From Nonomuraea rubra (lineage in GTDB: Bacteria > Actinomycetota > Actinomycetes > Streptosporangiales > Streptosporangiaceae): 64,000 nucleotides of DNA. This document shows positions 37,630-46,065 of the stretch, in pieces. The position numbers and the translations under genes were made by a program. Each line of letters starts with the position of its first letter. Position 1 is the stretch's first letter. Below the pieces are notes generated by a model, which had not been told where the DNA came from, ran no database searches, and was given only the letters and a program-made list of their open reading frames with translations. The stretch is taken from positions 12,197,001 through 12,261,000 of the forward strand of contig NZ_JACHMI010000001.1 of NCBI RefSeq assembly GCF_014207985.1, read 5' to 3'.

Positions 37630-38089
37630 GCACGTGGTCGCGCTCGACGCGCTGCACTACCTGTCCCTGTTCCCGGCGATGAGCGAGGAGCAGGTCGAGG
37701 GGATGCTGCGCGTGTTCCGGGAGGACTTCGCCGCAGGGGTGCGCGGGCTGGTCGAGGGAGGGTCGCCGGAGGGGACGGATCCGGCTCTGAAGGACGCGTA
37801 CTTCGAGAAGATGGTCGCCGTGCGGCAGCCCGCGGGGGTGCGGTCCATCGAAGGGCTGGTGCGCTGGGACATGGACGCGGCACTGCGGGAGATCAGGCAG
37901 CCGGTCACGGTGTTCGCGATCCGTGAGCTGGTGACTCGGGAGGCGATCGAGCGTTACGGGGATCGGCTCGAGATCGTGCTCGTCGAGCTGGGTAGCCATC
38001 ACTTCCCGGTGGAGTCGCCGGAAGGCACGGCCGAGCTGCTGGCCGGGGTGGTTGCCGCGGAGGCGGTGCCGCCCGAGCCTACTCCTTGA
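37627..38089 (+). pseudogene. Alpha/beta hydrolase remnant (C-terminal part only)
   Basis: The plus strand reads VVALDALHYLSLFPAMSEEQ, then VRWDMDAALREIRQPVTVFA and LGSHHFPVESPEGTAELLAG to a stop at 38087-38089. This is the cap and C-terminal part of an alpha/beta hydrolase, with the likely catalytic His retained in GSHHF. The nucleophile elbow and oxyanion hole are gone. It sits head to head with the second TetR remnant, repeating the arrangement at 34.5 kb. Its end overlaps the convergent Nudix gene by 11 bases. Confidence 0.75.
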
Positions 38090-38744
38090 GGCTGCGGAGC
38101 ATGGGGGGGTGGAGGAGCTCGGCGGGGCCGCGGCGGTAGAGCTTGGCGGGGCGGCCGCCGTCGCGGGTGGTGGTGCCGCCTGTTTCCAGGAGGAAGCCCT
38201 CCGCCTTCGTGACCTTTCTGTGGAAGTTGCGCGGGTCGAGGTGGCGGCCCCAGACGATCTCGTACACCCTGCGCAGGTCCGCCACCGTGAACTCCGGCGG
38301 GCAGAACGCCGCTCCCAGCGGGGTGTACTCCAGCTTGGCGCGGGCCCGCTCGATTCCGTCGAGCATGATGCGGCGGTGGTCGAAGGCCATGACGGCGAGC
38401 GAGTCGATCGGCTGCCAGCTCATGTGGGCCTTCTCCGAGGCCGGGAGGTCGGGGGCCAGCCCCAGGTAGGCGACGCTCAGGACGCGCTGGCGGGGGTCGC
38501 GGTCCGGGTAGCCGTACGTCTGGAGCTGCTCCAGGTGGACCGGGGCGCCCGGCAGGCCCGCGCGTTCGGACAGGAGGCGGTGGGCGGCTGCGGGGAGGTC
38601 CTCGTCGAGCTGGATGAAGCCGCCGGGGAGTGACCAGCGGCGCAGGAACGGCGGGTTGTCGCGGCGCCACACCAGGGCGCACAGCGCCTGGTTGCGTACG
38701 GTGAGCACGACCAGGTCGACACTGACCGGGATGCTCGGGACCAT
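38079..38744 (-). CDS. NrtR-like regulator: degenerate Nudix domain plus winged helix
   Basis: The 221-aa protein starts at MVPSIPVSVDLVVLTVR. The N-terminal two-thirds is a Nudix fold (WSLPGGFIQLDEDLPAAA). The Nudix box, normally Gx5Ex7REUxEExGU, here ends HRLLSERAGL, so the first and last of the three box glutamates are replaced by Leu and Arg and hydrolysis is unlikely. The C-terminal part (FTVADLRRVYEIVWGRHLDP, NFHRKVTKAEGFL, GRPAKLYRRG) is the winged helix of the NrtR family, which binds ADP-ribose derivatives and controls NAD metabolism or sugar genes. The target is not visible in the window. Confidence 0.85.
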   Translation of the reverse strand: MVPSIPVSVDLVVLTVRNQALCALVWRRDNPPFLRRWSLPGGFIQLDEDLPAAAHRLLSERAGLPGAPVHLEQLQTYGYPDRDPRQRVLSVAYLGLAPDLPASEKAHMSWQPIDSLAVMAFDHRRIMLDGIERARAKLEYTPLGAAFCPPEFTVADLRRVYEIVWGRHLDPRNFHRKVTKAEGFLLETGGTTTRDGGRPAKLYRRGPAELLHPPMLRSLKE

Positions 38745-38806
38745 GGCAGGCACGTTACACGCAGGAGTTCGAGCCAGCGAACCGGACGACAGCGCCGCGA
38801 GCCGGG

Positions 38807-40624
38807 TCAACCTCCGCCTTCTGTCGCGGCCGCCTGCGTGGAGATGCGTACGTGCAGCGGCTCCGTGGTCGCCTGCCCCGACGGCAGCTTGACCCCGATC
38901 TGCACCCACTCCCCCGCCGGCACCTGAGCCCAGTCGAACGGCACCCACGCCGTAGCCATCCCCACCGGCAGCTCCTCCTCGATCGGGTCCTCATCCAGCC
39001 ACCCGACCGCCGACACCACCATCTCCTTGGTCCCCCCGGACCAGGTCACGGTTACGGTGCCGTTCTTGAGGTTGTAGCCGCGGACCTCGACCCCGTCCTG
39101 GATGTCGCGCGGCCGCCGGATCGCGTCGACCGCGATCGGCCGCTGCCAATCCCGCTCAATCTCCTTTTCCAGCGACGGATCACCACAAGTCATGAAATCG
39201 CTCCACATATAGGAGACGATCTTCTGCACGTACCGCCCGGCCATCGTGACCGCCTGGTCCAGGCGCTTCTTGTCCGTCTTGCCACGCGTGCCCGTGGGCG
39301 CGCACGGCTGCTCCCCGGAGGGCTCGAAGGCCTCGACGTTCGCCCAGAGCTCCACGTGGTGGCCCTGGTCGATCATCTCCTCGCGGGCCGCCGCCATCTC
39401 GCGGTAGTAGTCGCGCGTGGACCCGTGGTACGCGGTGTCGTACGTGGACTCCCCGACCAGCGGCTGCAGGCGTTCGTCCACCTCGCTCTCCCGCTCGTCC
39501 GGCCAGAACAGCCCGACCTTGCCCGTCCCCCGGCTGTCCTGCGGCGCGATGATGCCCACCCCGGTCTTCACCAGGGCCTTGAACCCCTCGGCCACCTGCT
39601 TGGGCGTCTGCCCGAAGGCGACCCGCTTGCGCGCGTCGAGGTAGGGGCTGATGAGGATCGGCTTGCGGAGCTCCTGGTCGACGATCGTGTGCTGGTCGGC
39701 ATACACCTCCAGCGTCGGGTTCGTGGCCAGCGTGGCCGACATCTGCACCTCGAACGGCTGGTACACCCCGCCGAGCGAGTCGCGGCCCGCGAAGCGCACG
39801 CCGTAGTCCTGGAGGATGCGCCGGGTGAGCGTGGTGAGCGTGCCGAGGTGGCGCTTCTCGGCCCTGATCGGCGCGTCCCGGTCGCGCGGGGCGAGCGGCA
39901 GCGCGGGGAAGATCCGCATGCCGAACTGGTCGCCGAGGTCGAGCAGCTTCTTCAGGCTGTCCTGCGGCGAGCCGGCCACGAGGATCATGTCGTACGACCG
40001 GGGCCTGCTGCTGAAGTCGCAGGTGGCGTCGTCGGAGCCGTCGGCCTGGGTGATCAGCCGGTAGTAGGTGCGCTTGCCGGCCTCGATGGAGTGCTCCATC
40101 TGGGGGCAGCGGAACAGGTCCTTCCCGAACGCCTCGTCGGTGCGGTAGACGTACATGCGGCCGATGCGGTTGTCCGGGTTGGCCTCCTGGAGGTCCCGCA
40201 GGGCGGCGTCGTGGCAGGTCAGGCCGTCTTCCTCGCACGGCTTGTAGAGCGAGTCGAGCTTCCCGTCCTTGTCCAGCACCTCGCCGGCGTCGGAGACGTT
40301 GCGGAACTGGAGGCCGTAGCCGATCCTGATGATCGTGTCACCGCCGACGCGGTGGATCTCCTGGAGCTGCTTGCGCCAGGTGCAGGGGTTCGACTTGGGG
40401 GTGATCCAGTAGCCGGTGACCGCGTACGGGGCCTTCTGGTCGGTGTCGAACGTTCCACAGTCGTCGGTGAACTCGTCCACCATGGGCGTCGGCTCGGCGC
40501 TCGACGGCTTGGGCGCGGCGGACTTGGCCGGCACGGGTTCCGGATCGCCGGACGGCAGGACGATGATCACGGCGGCCACCACGGCCAGGATGGCCGCGCC
40601 CGCGACCACGAAGAGCCAGCGCAC
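38807..40624 (-). CDS. Membrane-anchored DUF4434-like protein (TIM-barrel glycosidase-like)
   Basis: The GTG at 40622-40624 follows AGTAGG and gives 605 aa. An N-terminal signal anchor (VRWLFVVAGAAILAVVAAVIIVLP) is followed by a Pro/Ser/Ala linker and a large extracytoplasmic domain with paired cysteines. PYAVTGYWITPKSNPCTWRKQL opens a barrel-like region with DTIIRIGYGLQF, and the acidic strand ends YDMILVAGSP and HVELWANVEAFEPSG fit a DUF4434/GH-like fold. The C-terminal 90 residues are a beta domain (VEVRGYNLKNGTVTVTW). It probably modifies or binds the surface glycan made by neighbouring genes. It follows a GT4 gene by 28 bases. Confidence 0.72.
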   Translation of the reverse strand: MRWLFVVAGAAILAVVAAVIIVLPSGDPEPVPAKSAAPKPSSAEPTPMVDEFTDDCGTFDTDQKAPYAVTGYWITPKSNPCTWRKQLQEIHRVGGDTIIRIGYGLQFRNVSDAGEVLDKDGKLDSLYKPCEEDGLTCHDAALRDLQEANPDNRIGRMYVYRTDEAFGKDLFRCPQMEHSIEAGKRTYYRLITQADGSDDATCDFSSRPRSYDMILVAGSPQDSLKKLLDLGDQFGMRIFPALPLAPRDRDAPIRAEKRHLGTLTTLTRRILQDYGVRFAGRDSLGGVYQPFEVQMSATLATNPTLEVYADQHTIVDQELRKPILISPYLDARKRVAFGQTPKQVAEGFKALVKTGVGIIAPQDSRGTGKVGLFWPDERESEVDERLQPLVGESTYDTAYHGSTRDYYREMAAAREEMIDQGHHVELWANVEAFEPSGEQPCAPTGTRGKTDKKRLDQAVTMAGRYVQKIVSYMWSDFMTCGDPSLEKEIERDWQRPIAVDAIRRPRDIQDGVEVRGYNLKNGTVTVTWSGGTKEMVVSAVGWLDEDPIEEELPVGMATAWVPFDWAQVPAGEWVQIGVKLPSGQATTEPLHVRISTQAAATEGGG

Positions 40625-40652
40625 GTTCAGGAACCTACTCCGCCCTCGGAAG

Positions 40653-41741
40653 TTACGGCTTGACTCCGGCCCAGGACTCCAGCTGCGCGACGAACCGTTT
40701 GGCCGAGTTGGGCCAGTGGTGGTTCGCGCGGGCCGCCGCGTAACCCCGCGCACCCTGGGCCCGCCGCTCCCGTACGTCGTCGCGCAGCGTCAGCACGGCC
40801 TGCGCGACCGCCTTCGGGTCCTGCCACGGCACCACGACGCCGCTGTCGTAGCGCTCCACGAGCTCGACCGCGCGCGGCGACGGGGTGGTGATGACGGGGA
40901 TGCCGTGCGCCATGTACTCGACGATCTTGGTCGGCATGGAGTGCCGGTAGTTCGGCTCGTCGTGCAGGAGTGACAGGCCCGCCAGCGCCCCGTCGAGCCG
41001 CTTGAGCGCCTCGTCGTTGGGCATGAAGTCGCGCCACTCCAGCAGGCCCTCCGTGACGGCCTGGTTGAGCATCGGACGGCTCTGCGGGTCTGCGTACCCG
41101 ATCAGCTCGACCGCCACCCGGTACGGCTGCAGCAGCTTGGCCACCTCGACCGCCTCGAACACCCCGCGAGCCCTGGACAGCCACCCGAGGTAGACGATCC
41201 GGTCGTCACCGGGCGGGGTGACGGAGTCGGGCACCCAGGTCTCGTTCGGCACGATCAGGTGGGCGTGCTTGAACCGGCCCGCGTACGCCGTCTCGGCCAG
41301 CAGCAGGTGCATGTGCCGCTCGGCGGTGCCTTCGAGCATGCGCGCCAGGAACCGCACCGGCGGCCGCAGCGGCGCCGGCAGCCACGGCTTGAGCGAGAGC
41401 GTGGCGGGGGTGTCCTCGTGCACGTCCCACACGACGGGCGGCCTGTTGCGGATGCCCCAGACCGCGAACAGCAGCTCGGGGTCGTGGATGAGGACGAGGT
41501 CGACCTTGTTCCGCATGCGCTTGAACAGCCGGCGCGCGGCCCACACCGCGGCCATCCGCTTGCGCTGGGCGGCCCGGGGCAGGTCGACGCCGTTGACCCA
41601 CGGCCGGGGGACGACGCCGTGCGCGGTGAACGAGGCGGCATACGTGACCTCATGACCGGCATCCACAAGGGCACGGATCTGCCGATGCAGAATTCTCGCG
41701 TCCTCGGGGTTATGCACCACCGTCATGACGAGCACGTGCAC
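40653..41741 (-). CDS. GT4-family glycosyltransferase
   Basis: The GTG at 41739-41741, with GGAGGG nine bases upstream, gives 362 aa. It is a GT-B fold enzyme. The N-terminal half has VMTVVHNPEDARILHRQIRAL and LVLIHDPELLFA, and the C-terminal nucleotide-sugar domain has RIVYLGWLSRARGVFEAVEV, SMPTKIVEYMAHGIPVITT and the usual glutamate in the EYMAHG loop. It lies 19 bases after the WecC-type gene in the same operon. The sugar and acceptor are unknown, and a ManNAcA-containing glycan is likely. Confidence 0.87.
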   Translation of the reverse strand: MHVLVMTVVHNPEDARILHRQIRALVDAGHEVTYAASFTAHGVVPRPWVNGVDLPRAAQRKRMAAVWAARRLFKRMRNKVDLVLIHDPELLFAVWGIRNRPPVVWDVHEDTPATLSLKPWLPAPLRPPVRFLARMLEGTAERHMHLLLAETAYAGRFKHAHLIVPNETWVPDSVTPPGDDRIVYLGWLSRARGVFEAVEVAKLLQPYRVAVELIGYADPQSRPMLNQAVTEGLLEWRDFMPNDEALKRLDGALAGLSLLHDEPNYRHSMPTKIVEYMAHGIPVITTPSPRAVELVERYDSGVVVPWQDPKAVAQAVLTLRDDVRERRAQGARGYAAARANHHWPNSAKRFVAQLESWAGVKP

Positions 41742-41760
41742 TGCGCGCAGCCCTCCGTCG

Positions 41761-43023
41761 CTACAGCCGCTCGACGCGTTCACCCTCGGCGAGCACGCCG
41801 CGGGTGTCCAGCACGAGCTTGGCCTTCGCCTCGACCATGTCGAGGTCGAACGCGGCGTGCTGCTGCAGCAGCAGCGTCACGTCCGCGTTGATCACGGCCT
41901 CGGCCAGATCCTCCTCACGCGGCACCGGGGTGCCGTCCACCGCCCACTCCTTGACGTACGGGTCCGCGAACGAGAGCTCCGCGCCCAGCTCCAGCAGCGC
42001 ACGCGCCACGGGGAGGGCCGGGGTCTCACGCTCGTCGGCGATATCCGGTTTGTAGGTGACGCCGAGCATAACGACTTTGGCGCCGTTCACGGGCTTCTTA
42101 TGCCTGTTGAGCAAGCGCTGTACCCGAGCGACCACGTACGACGGCATCCGCTCGTTGATCTCCTGTGCCAGCTCGACGAACCGGAACGGGTAACCGAGCT
42201 TGCGCACCGTGTACGACAGGTACGACGGGTCGACGGGGATGCAGTGCCCGCCGACGCCCGGACCCGGCAGGAACTTGTGGAAGCCGAACGGCTTGGTGGC
42301 CGCCGCCTCGATGGCCTCCCACAGGTCGATGCCGAGCTCGTCGCAGAAGATCGCCATCTCGTTGACGAGGGCGATGTTGACGTGGCGGTAGGTGTTCTCC
42401 AGCAGCTTGGCCATCTCGGCCTCGCGGGTGCCGCTGACCGGCACCACCTGCTCGATGAACCGCCCGTAGAACGCCGTCGCGCGGTCGCGGCAGGTCGGCG
42501 TGTAACCGCCGACGACCTTGGGGGTGTTGCGCAGGCCGAACTTGGGGTTGCCCGGGTCGATGCGCTCGGGCGAGAAGGCCAGGTGGAAGTCCTCGCCGGC
42601 CTTGAGGCCGGAGGTCTCCAGCAGCGGCCTGGCCAGCTCGTCGGTGGTGCCGGGCCACGTGGTGGACTCCAGCACGACGAGCGTGCCCTTGCTCAGGTTG
42701 CGAGCGACGGCCTTGGTTGCGCCCTCCACGGCGGACAGGTCGGGGCGGTGGTCGTCGTCCAGCGGGGTGGGCACACAGATGACGATCGTGTTGCTCCTGG
42801 CCAGCACGGTCTCGTCGAGCGTGGCGCTGAACCCGTTGGCCAGCATGTGCTCGAGATCGGCGTCGGTCAGGTCATCGATGTAGGACTGCCCGGCGCTGAG
42901 CGCGTCGACCTTGGCGGGGTCCACGTCCAGGCCGACGACCCGCAGGCCGGCGGCCACAGCCTCCTTGGCGAGAGGCATGCCGACGTAGCCCAGGCCGATG
43001 ACAGTCAAGTCGATTTCTGTCAC
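41761..43023 (-). CDS. wecC: UDP-ManNAc dehydrogenase-like nucleotide-sugar dehydrogenase
   Basis: The GTG at 43021-43023 (AAAGGC upstream) gives 420 aa. The UDP-Glc/GDP-Man dehydrogenase family is clear: Rossmann start LTVIGLGYVGMPLAKEAV, ICVPTPLDDD, LESTTWPGTT, FSPERIDPGNP, the catalytic Cys in GPGVGGHCIPVDPSYL, and MLGVTYKPDIADERETP. The pattern fits the UDP-N-acetylmannosamine/UDP-GlcNAc 6-dehydrogenase branch (WecC/WbpA/TuaD-like). The divergent epimerase gene nearby makes UDP-ManNAc the likely substrate and UDP-ManNAcA the product. Confidence 0.85.
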   Translation of the reverse strand: MTEIDLTVIGLGYVGMPLAKEAVAAGLRVVGLDVDPAKVDALSAGQSYIDDLTDADLEHMLANGFSATLDETVLARSNTIVICVPTPLDDDHRPDLSAVEGATKAVARNLSKGTLVVLESTTWPGTTDELARPLLETSGLKAGEDFHLAFSPERIDPGNPKFGLRNTPKVVGGYTPTCRDRATAFYGRFIEQVVPVSGTREAEMAKLLENTYRHVNIALVNEMAIFCDELGIDLWEAIEAAATKPFGFHKFLPGPGVGGHCIPVDPSYLSYTVRKLGYPFRFVELAQEINERMPSYVVARVQRLLNRHKKPVNGAKVVMLGVTYKPDIADERETPALPVARALLELGAELSFADPYVKEWAVDGTPVPREEDLAEAVINADVTLLLQQHAAFDLDMVEAKAKLVLDTRGVLAEGERVERL

Positions 43024-43141
43024 AGCTGTGCCTTTGGGAGCCGGAAACAACACTTCATGGTCGCAAAGGTTATCTCAAGTCCACCTAGCTCACGCCTAAT
43101 GCGACCGAACCCGTCCCAAACGGAAGGAAGATTCATGGTCA

Positions 43142-44824
43142 TCAATCGGCAAGCGAGCGGTATAGGGCTTGATAAGTCTCGGCAACGCGGCTCCACGTGC
43201 GCTTCGCGGCGACTTCCGCGCGGCCCGCCTCGCCCATCTCGGCGCGCTTGGCAGGGTCCTCGCGCAGCCCCGCGATCGCCTTGGCCAGCTCGGCCGGATC
43301 GCCTGCCGGCACCAGCATCCCGGCGCCGTCGGAGCCCACGAGCTCGGACAAGGCGGGCAGATCGCTGAGCACGACGGGCTTGCCGAGCGCCATCGCCTCG
43401 ACGGGTTTCAATGGCGTAACAAGTCGGCAAACCCGCAGGTCCTCACGCGGGCAGGCGAAGATGTCGATGGCGTCCTGCGCCTGCAGCGCCTCGTCGGGAC
43501 CGACGCGCCCGGGCAGGATGGCGGTGCTCAGCCCCAGCTCCTCGACCAGTTCCAGCAGGTTCGGGCGCTCGGTGCCGTCGCCGACGATGAGCACGCGTAC
43601 GGGGGTCCGCTGGTCGCGCAGCAGCGCGGCGGCCCTCAGCAGGGTGGCGAAGCCCTCGTAGGCTACGATGCTGGACACCGAGCCGACCACGATCTCGTCG
43701 TCGGCGATGCCGTACTCGCGGCGGAACGAGGCCCCGTCGTAGTGCGCCGTCAGCAGCGAGTCGTCCACGGCGTTGGGCGCCAGGTGGATCTTCTCCCTGG
43801 GCACGCCGCGCTCGACGATCTCGGCGGCCATCGTCTCGGCCAGCGTGACGACCGCGTCGGCCTCGCGCATCAGGAACGCCTCGCGCTCGCGCTGGAGCAC
43901 CTGCCGCTGGCTGCCGACGCGGATCGGGTCGCGGGAGGCCCAGGTCTCCTCCAGGAAGCCGCGGACCTCGTACACGAACGGGGTGCCCGTCCTGTCGCGC
44001 ACGGCGTGCGCGATCGAGCCGTTGCGGTGGTCGGTGGCGGCGTGCAGGACCTGCGGCCGCAGCTCGGCGGTGAGCTTGGTGACCCGGTCGGCGCCCCTGA
44101 TGATGCGCCCCTGGGTCTCGAACGGCATCTCGCCGTGCGGCTCGGGCAGCAGCCGGTGGTAGGGGATGCCGTCGATCTCCTCGTACGGCGTCGCGTCCGC
44201 GTGCCCCTGCAACATCGGCCAGCCCCAGCTCGTGACCACGTGCGGGTCGATCCCCGCGGCCTTCTGCGAGGTGACGATGCGGTGGGTGCGGACGGTGTAG
44301 CCGGCCTGCGTGTACGGCAGGGCGTTGGTGACCACGTGCAGGACCCGGTTCTGGACCCGGCTCAGGATGGCCACCTTGGGCCCCGGCGGGATCGGGTCGG
44401 GGCTGATCGCGGCCAGCTCGCCCCGGTAGTAGGCGGCCCTGCGCTTGACGAACGGGTACTTGGTGTGGGCCTCGAGCACGGCGGCGGCCTCGCTGACGCG
44501 GCCGGCGTCCCAGTGCTCCTTGGCCTCGTTCCACGGCCCCTTGACCACGCGCATGCCGAACTTGCGCACGATGCGCCTGGCCCGCCGGGCGGCCGGCCAG
44601 GCGACGCTGCCGACGATGGGCCGCAACTTCGGCGGGAGCGTGTCGGCGGCGGCCTGTGCCACGCGTACAGGGTCTGATTTGACCTTCGTCATCACCACGC
44701 GGGAGACGATGATCGGGTGCTGGACGAATCCCTTGAGAAGCCCACCGACGCCGGCACGGGCGGACTTCGCGGAAACCCTGTCTGATGAACGGGAGGAGTC
44801 TTGACGACTGGCGTCGGATGCCAC
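43142..44824 (-). CDS. GT4-family glycosyltransferase with long N-terminal extension
   Basis: The GTG at 44822-44824 gives 560 aa. Residues 1-170 are a helical, basic extension (FVQHPIIVSRVVMTKVKSDP, ARRARRIVRKFGMRVVKGPW) not part of the GT fold. From about 180 the GT-B fold begins (RVLHVVTNALPYTQAGYTVRTH), then APNAVDDSLL, VGSVSSIVAYEGFATLL and DIFACPREDLRVCRLVTPLKPVEAMALGKPVV, split by normal loops. Codon use is uniform. A TATGGT at 44836-44841 (minus strand), about 12 bases before the GTG, suggests a nearly leaderless message. It diverges from the epimerase gene across 56 bases. Confidence 0.85.
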   Translation of the reverse strand: MASDASRQDSSRSSDRVSAKSARAGVGGLLKGFVQHPIIVSRVVMTKVKSDPVRVAQAAADTLPPKLRPIVGSVAWPAARRARRIVRKFGMRVVKGPWNEAKEHWDAGRVSEAAAVLEAHTKYPFVKRRAAYYRGELAAISPDPIPPGPKVAILSRVQNRVLHVVTNALPYTQAGYTVRTHRIVTSQKAAGIDPHVVTSWGWPMLQGHADATPYEEIDGIPYHRLLPEPHGEMPFETQGRIIRGADRVTKLTAELRPQVLHAATDHRNGSIAHAVRDRTGTPFVYEVRGFLEETWASRDPIRVGSQRQVLQREREAFLMREADAVVTLAETMAAEIVERGVPREKIHLAPNAVDDSLLTAHYDGASFRREYGIADDEIVVGSVSSIVAYEGFATLLRAAALLRDQRTPVRVLIVGDGTERPNLLELVEELGLSTAILPGRVGPDEALQAQDAIDIFACPREDLRVCRLVTPLKPVEAMALGKPVVLSDLPALSELVGSDGAGMLVPAGDPAELAKAIAGLREDPAKRAEMGEAGRAEVAAKRTWSRVAETYQALYRSLAD

Positions 44825-44880
44825 GGTGGGACCGTACCATAGGCAGCGTTTTTTCCCTTCCGCTATGAAAGGCGAGGTCA

Positions 44881-46011
44881 ATGAGGGAGAACCCCCTGGT
44901 CCTGCACGTATTGGGTGCTCGTCCCAATTTCGTGAAAGCGGCTCCGGTGGTGCGGGCACTCGGCGAGCTCGGCGTGCGGCAGGGCATCATCCACACTGGT
45001 CAGCACTATGACGCGCTGATGTCCGACGTCTTCTTCGCCGACCTCGGCCTGCCCGAGCCGGTGGCGAACCTGGGAGTGGGCTCCGGCAGCCACGCCAAGC
45101 AGACGGCGGCGCTGCTCGTGGGCCTGGAGGAGGTCGTCCAGGAGCACCAGCCCGACCTGGTCGTCGTCTACGGCGACGTCAACTCCACGCTGGCCGCGAT
45201 CCTGGTCTGCGCCAAGCTGGGCGTGCCGACCGCACACGTGGAGGCGGGGCTGCGCTCGTTCGACCGTGGCATGCCCGAGGAGGTCAACCGGGTCGTCACC
45301 GACGCGCTGGCCGACCTGCTCTTCGCCACCTCGCCGGAGGCGCTGGCGTTCCTGGCGAACGAGGGCGTGCCCGCGGCCAAGGTGCACCTGGTGGGCAACC
45401 CGATGATCGACAGCCTCTTCTCCGCGCTGCCCAAGCTCGACCCGGCCCCCGTGGTGGCGCGGCTCGGCCTGCCGGAGCGCTACGCGGTCGCCACCCTGCA
45501 CCGCCCCGCCAACGTGGACACCCCCGAGGCCGCCAAGGAGCTGGTCGACGCGGTGCTGGAGGTCTCGCGCCAGGTCCCGATCGTGGTGCCGATCCACCCC
45601 CGCGGCAAGGTACGGCTGGCCGAGGCGGGCCTTGTGGACGGCGAGTCGATCAAGGTGGTCGACCCGCTGGGCTATGTGGACTTCCTCTCACTCGTCCGCG
45701 GTGCCGCGCTGGTCGTCACGGACTCCGGCGGCGTCCAGGAGGAGACCACCATGCTGGGCGTCCCCTGCCTGACCGTCAGGCCCAACACCGAGCGCCCGAT
45801 CACGATCACCCACGGCACGAACCGCCTGGTCACGCCCGCGCTGCTGCCTGCCGCGGCGGAGAAGGCGCTGGCCGACGGGGCCGCCACCCCTGCGGGCGAG
45901 CTGCCGGTGCTGTGGGACGGCAAGTCCGGGCCGCGCATCGCCACGGTGATCGCCGCCTGGCTCAAGGGGGACAACCTCGCGCCTGCCTCTCAGGGCAAAC
46001 GACCCGAATAA
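44881..46011 (+). CDS. wecB: UDP-GlcNAc 2-epimerase (non-hydrolysing)
   Basis: The 376-aa enzyme interconverts UDP-GlcNAc and UDP-ManNAc. Signatures are VLHVLGARPNFVKAAPV, HTGQHYDALMSDVFF, VYGDVNSTLAAIL, AHVEAGLRSFDRGMPEEVNR, TLHRPANVD, PIHPRGK, and VTDSGGVQEETTMLGVPCLTVRPNTERP in two blocks. The start is set by GGCGAGG. Together with the WecC-type enzyme encoded 1.9 kb away it supplies UDP-ManNAcA. Confidence 0.94.
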   Translation: MRENPLVLHVLGARPNFVKAAPVVRALGELGVRQGIIHTGQHYDALMSDVFFADLGLPEPVANLGVGSGSHAKQTAALLVGLEEVVQEHQPDLVVVYGDVNSTLAAILVCAKLGVPTAHVEAGLRSFDRGMPEEVNRVVTDALADLLFATSPEALAFLANEGVPAAKVHLVGNPMIDSLFSALPKLDPAPVVARLGLPERYAVATLHRPANVDTPEAAKELVDAVLEVSRQVPIVVPIHPRGKVRLAEAGLVDGESIKVVDPLGYVDFLSLVRGAALVVTDSGGVQEETTMLGVPCLTVRPNTERPITITHGTNRLVTPALLPAAAEKALADGAATPAGELPVLWDGKSGPRIATVIAAWLKGDNLAPASQGKRPE

Positions 46012-46065
46012 CGGCGATAACCGCCGTACTATGACTTACCTCTGCTGAGCGATTGGCGTACCACC

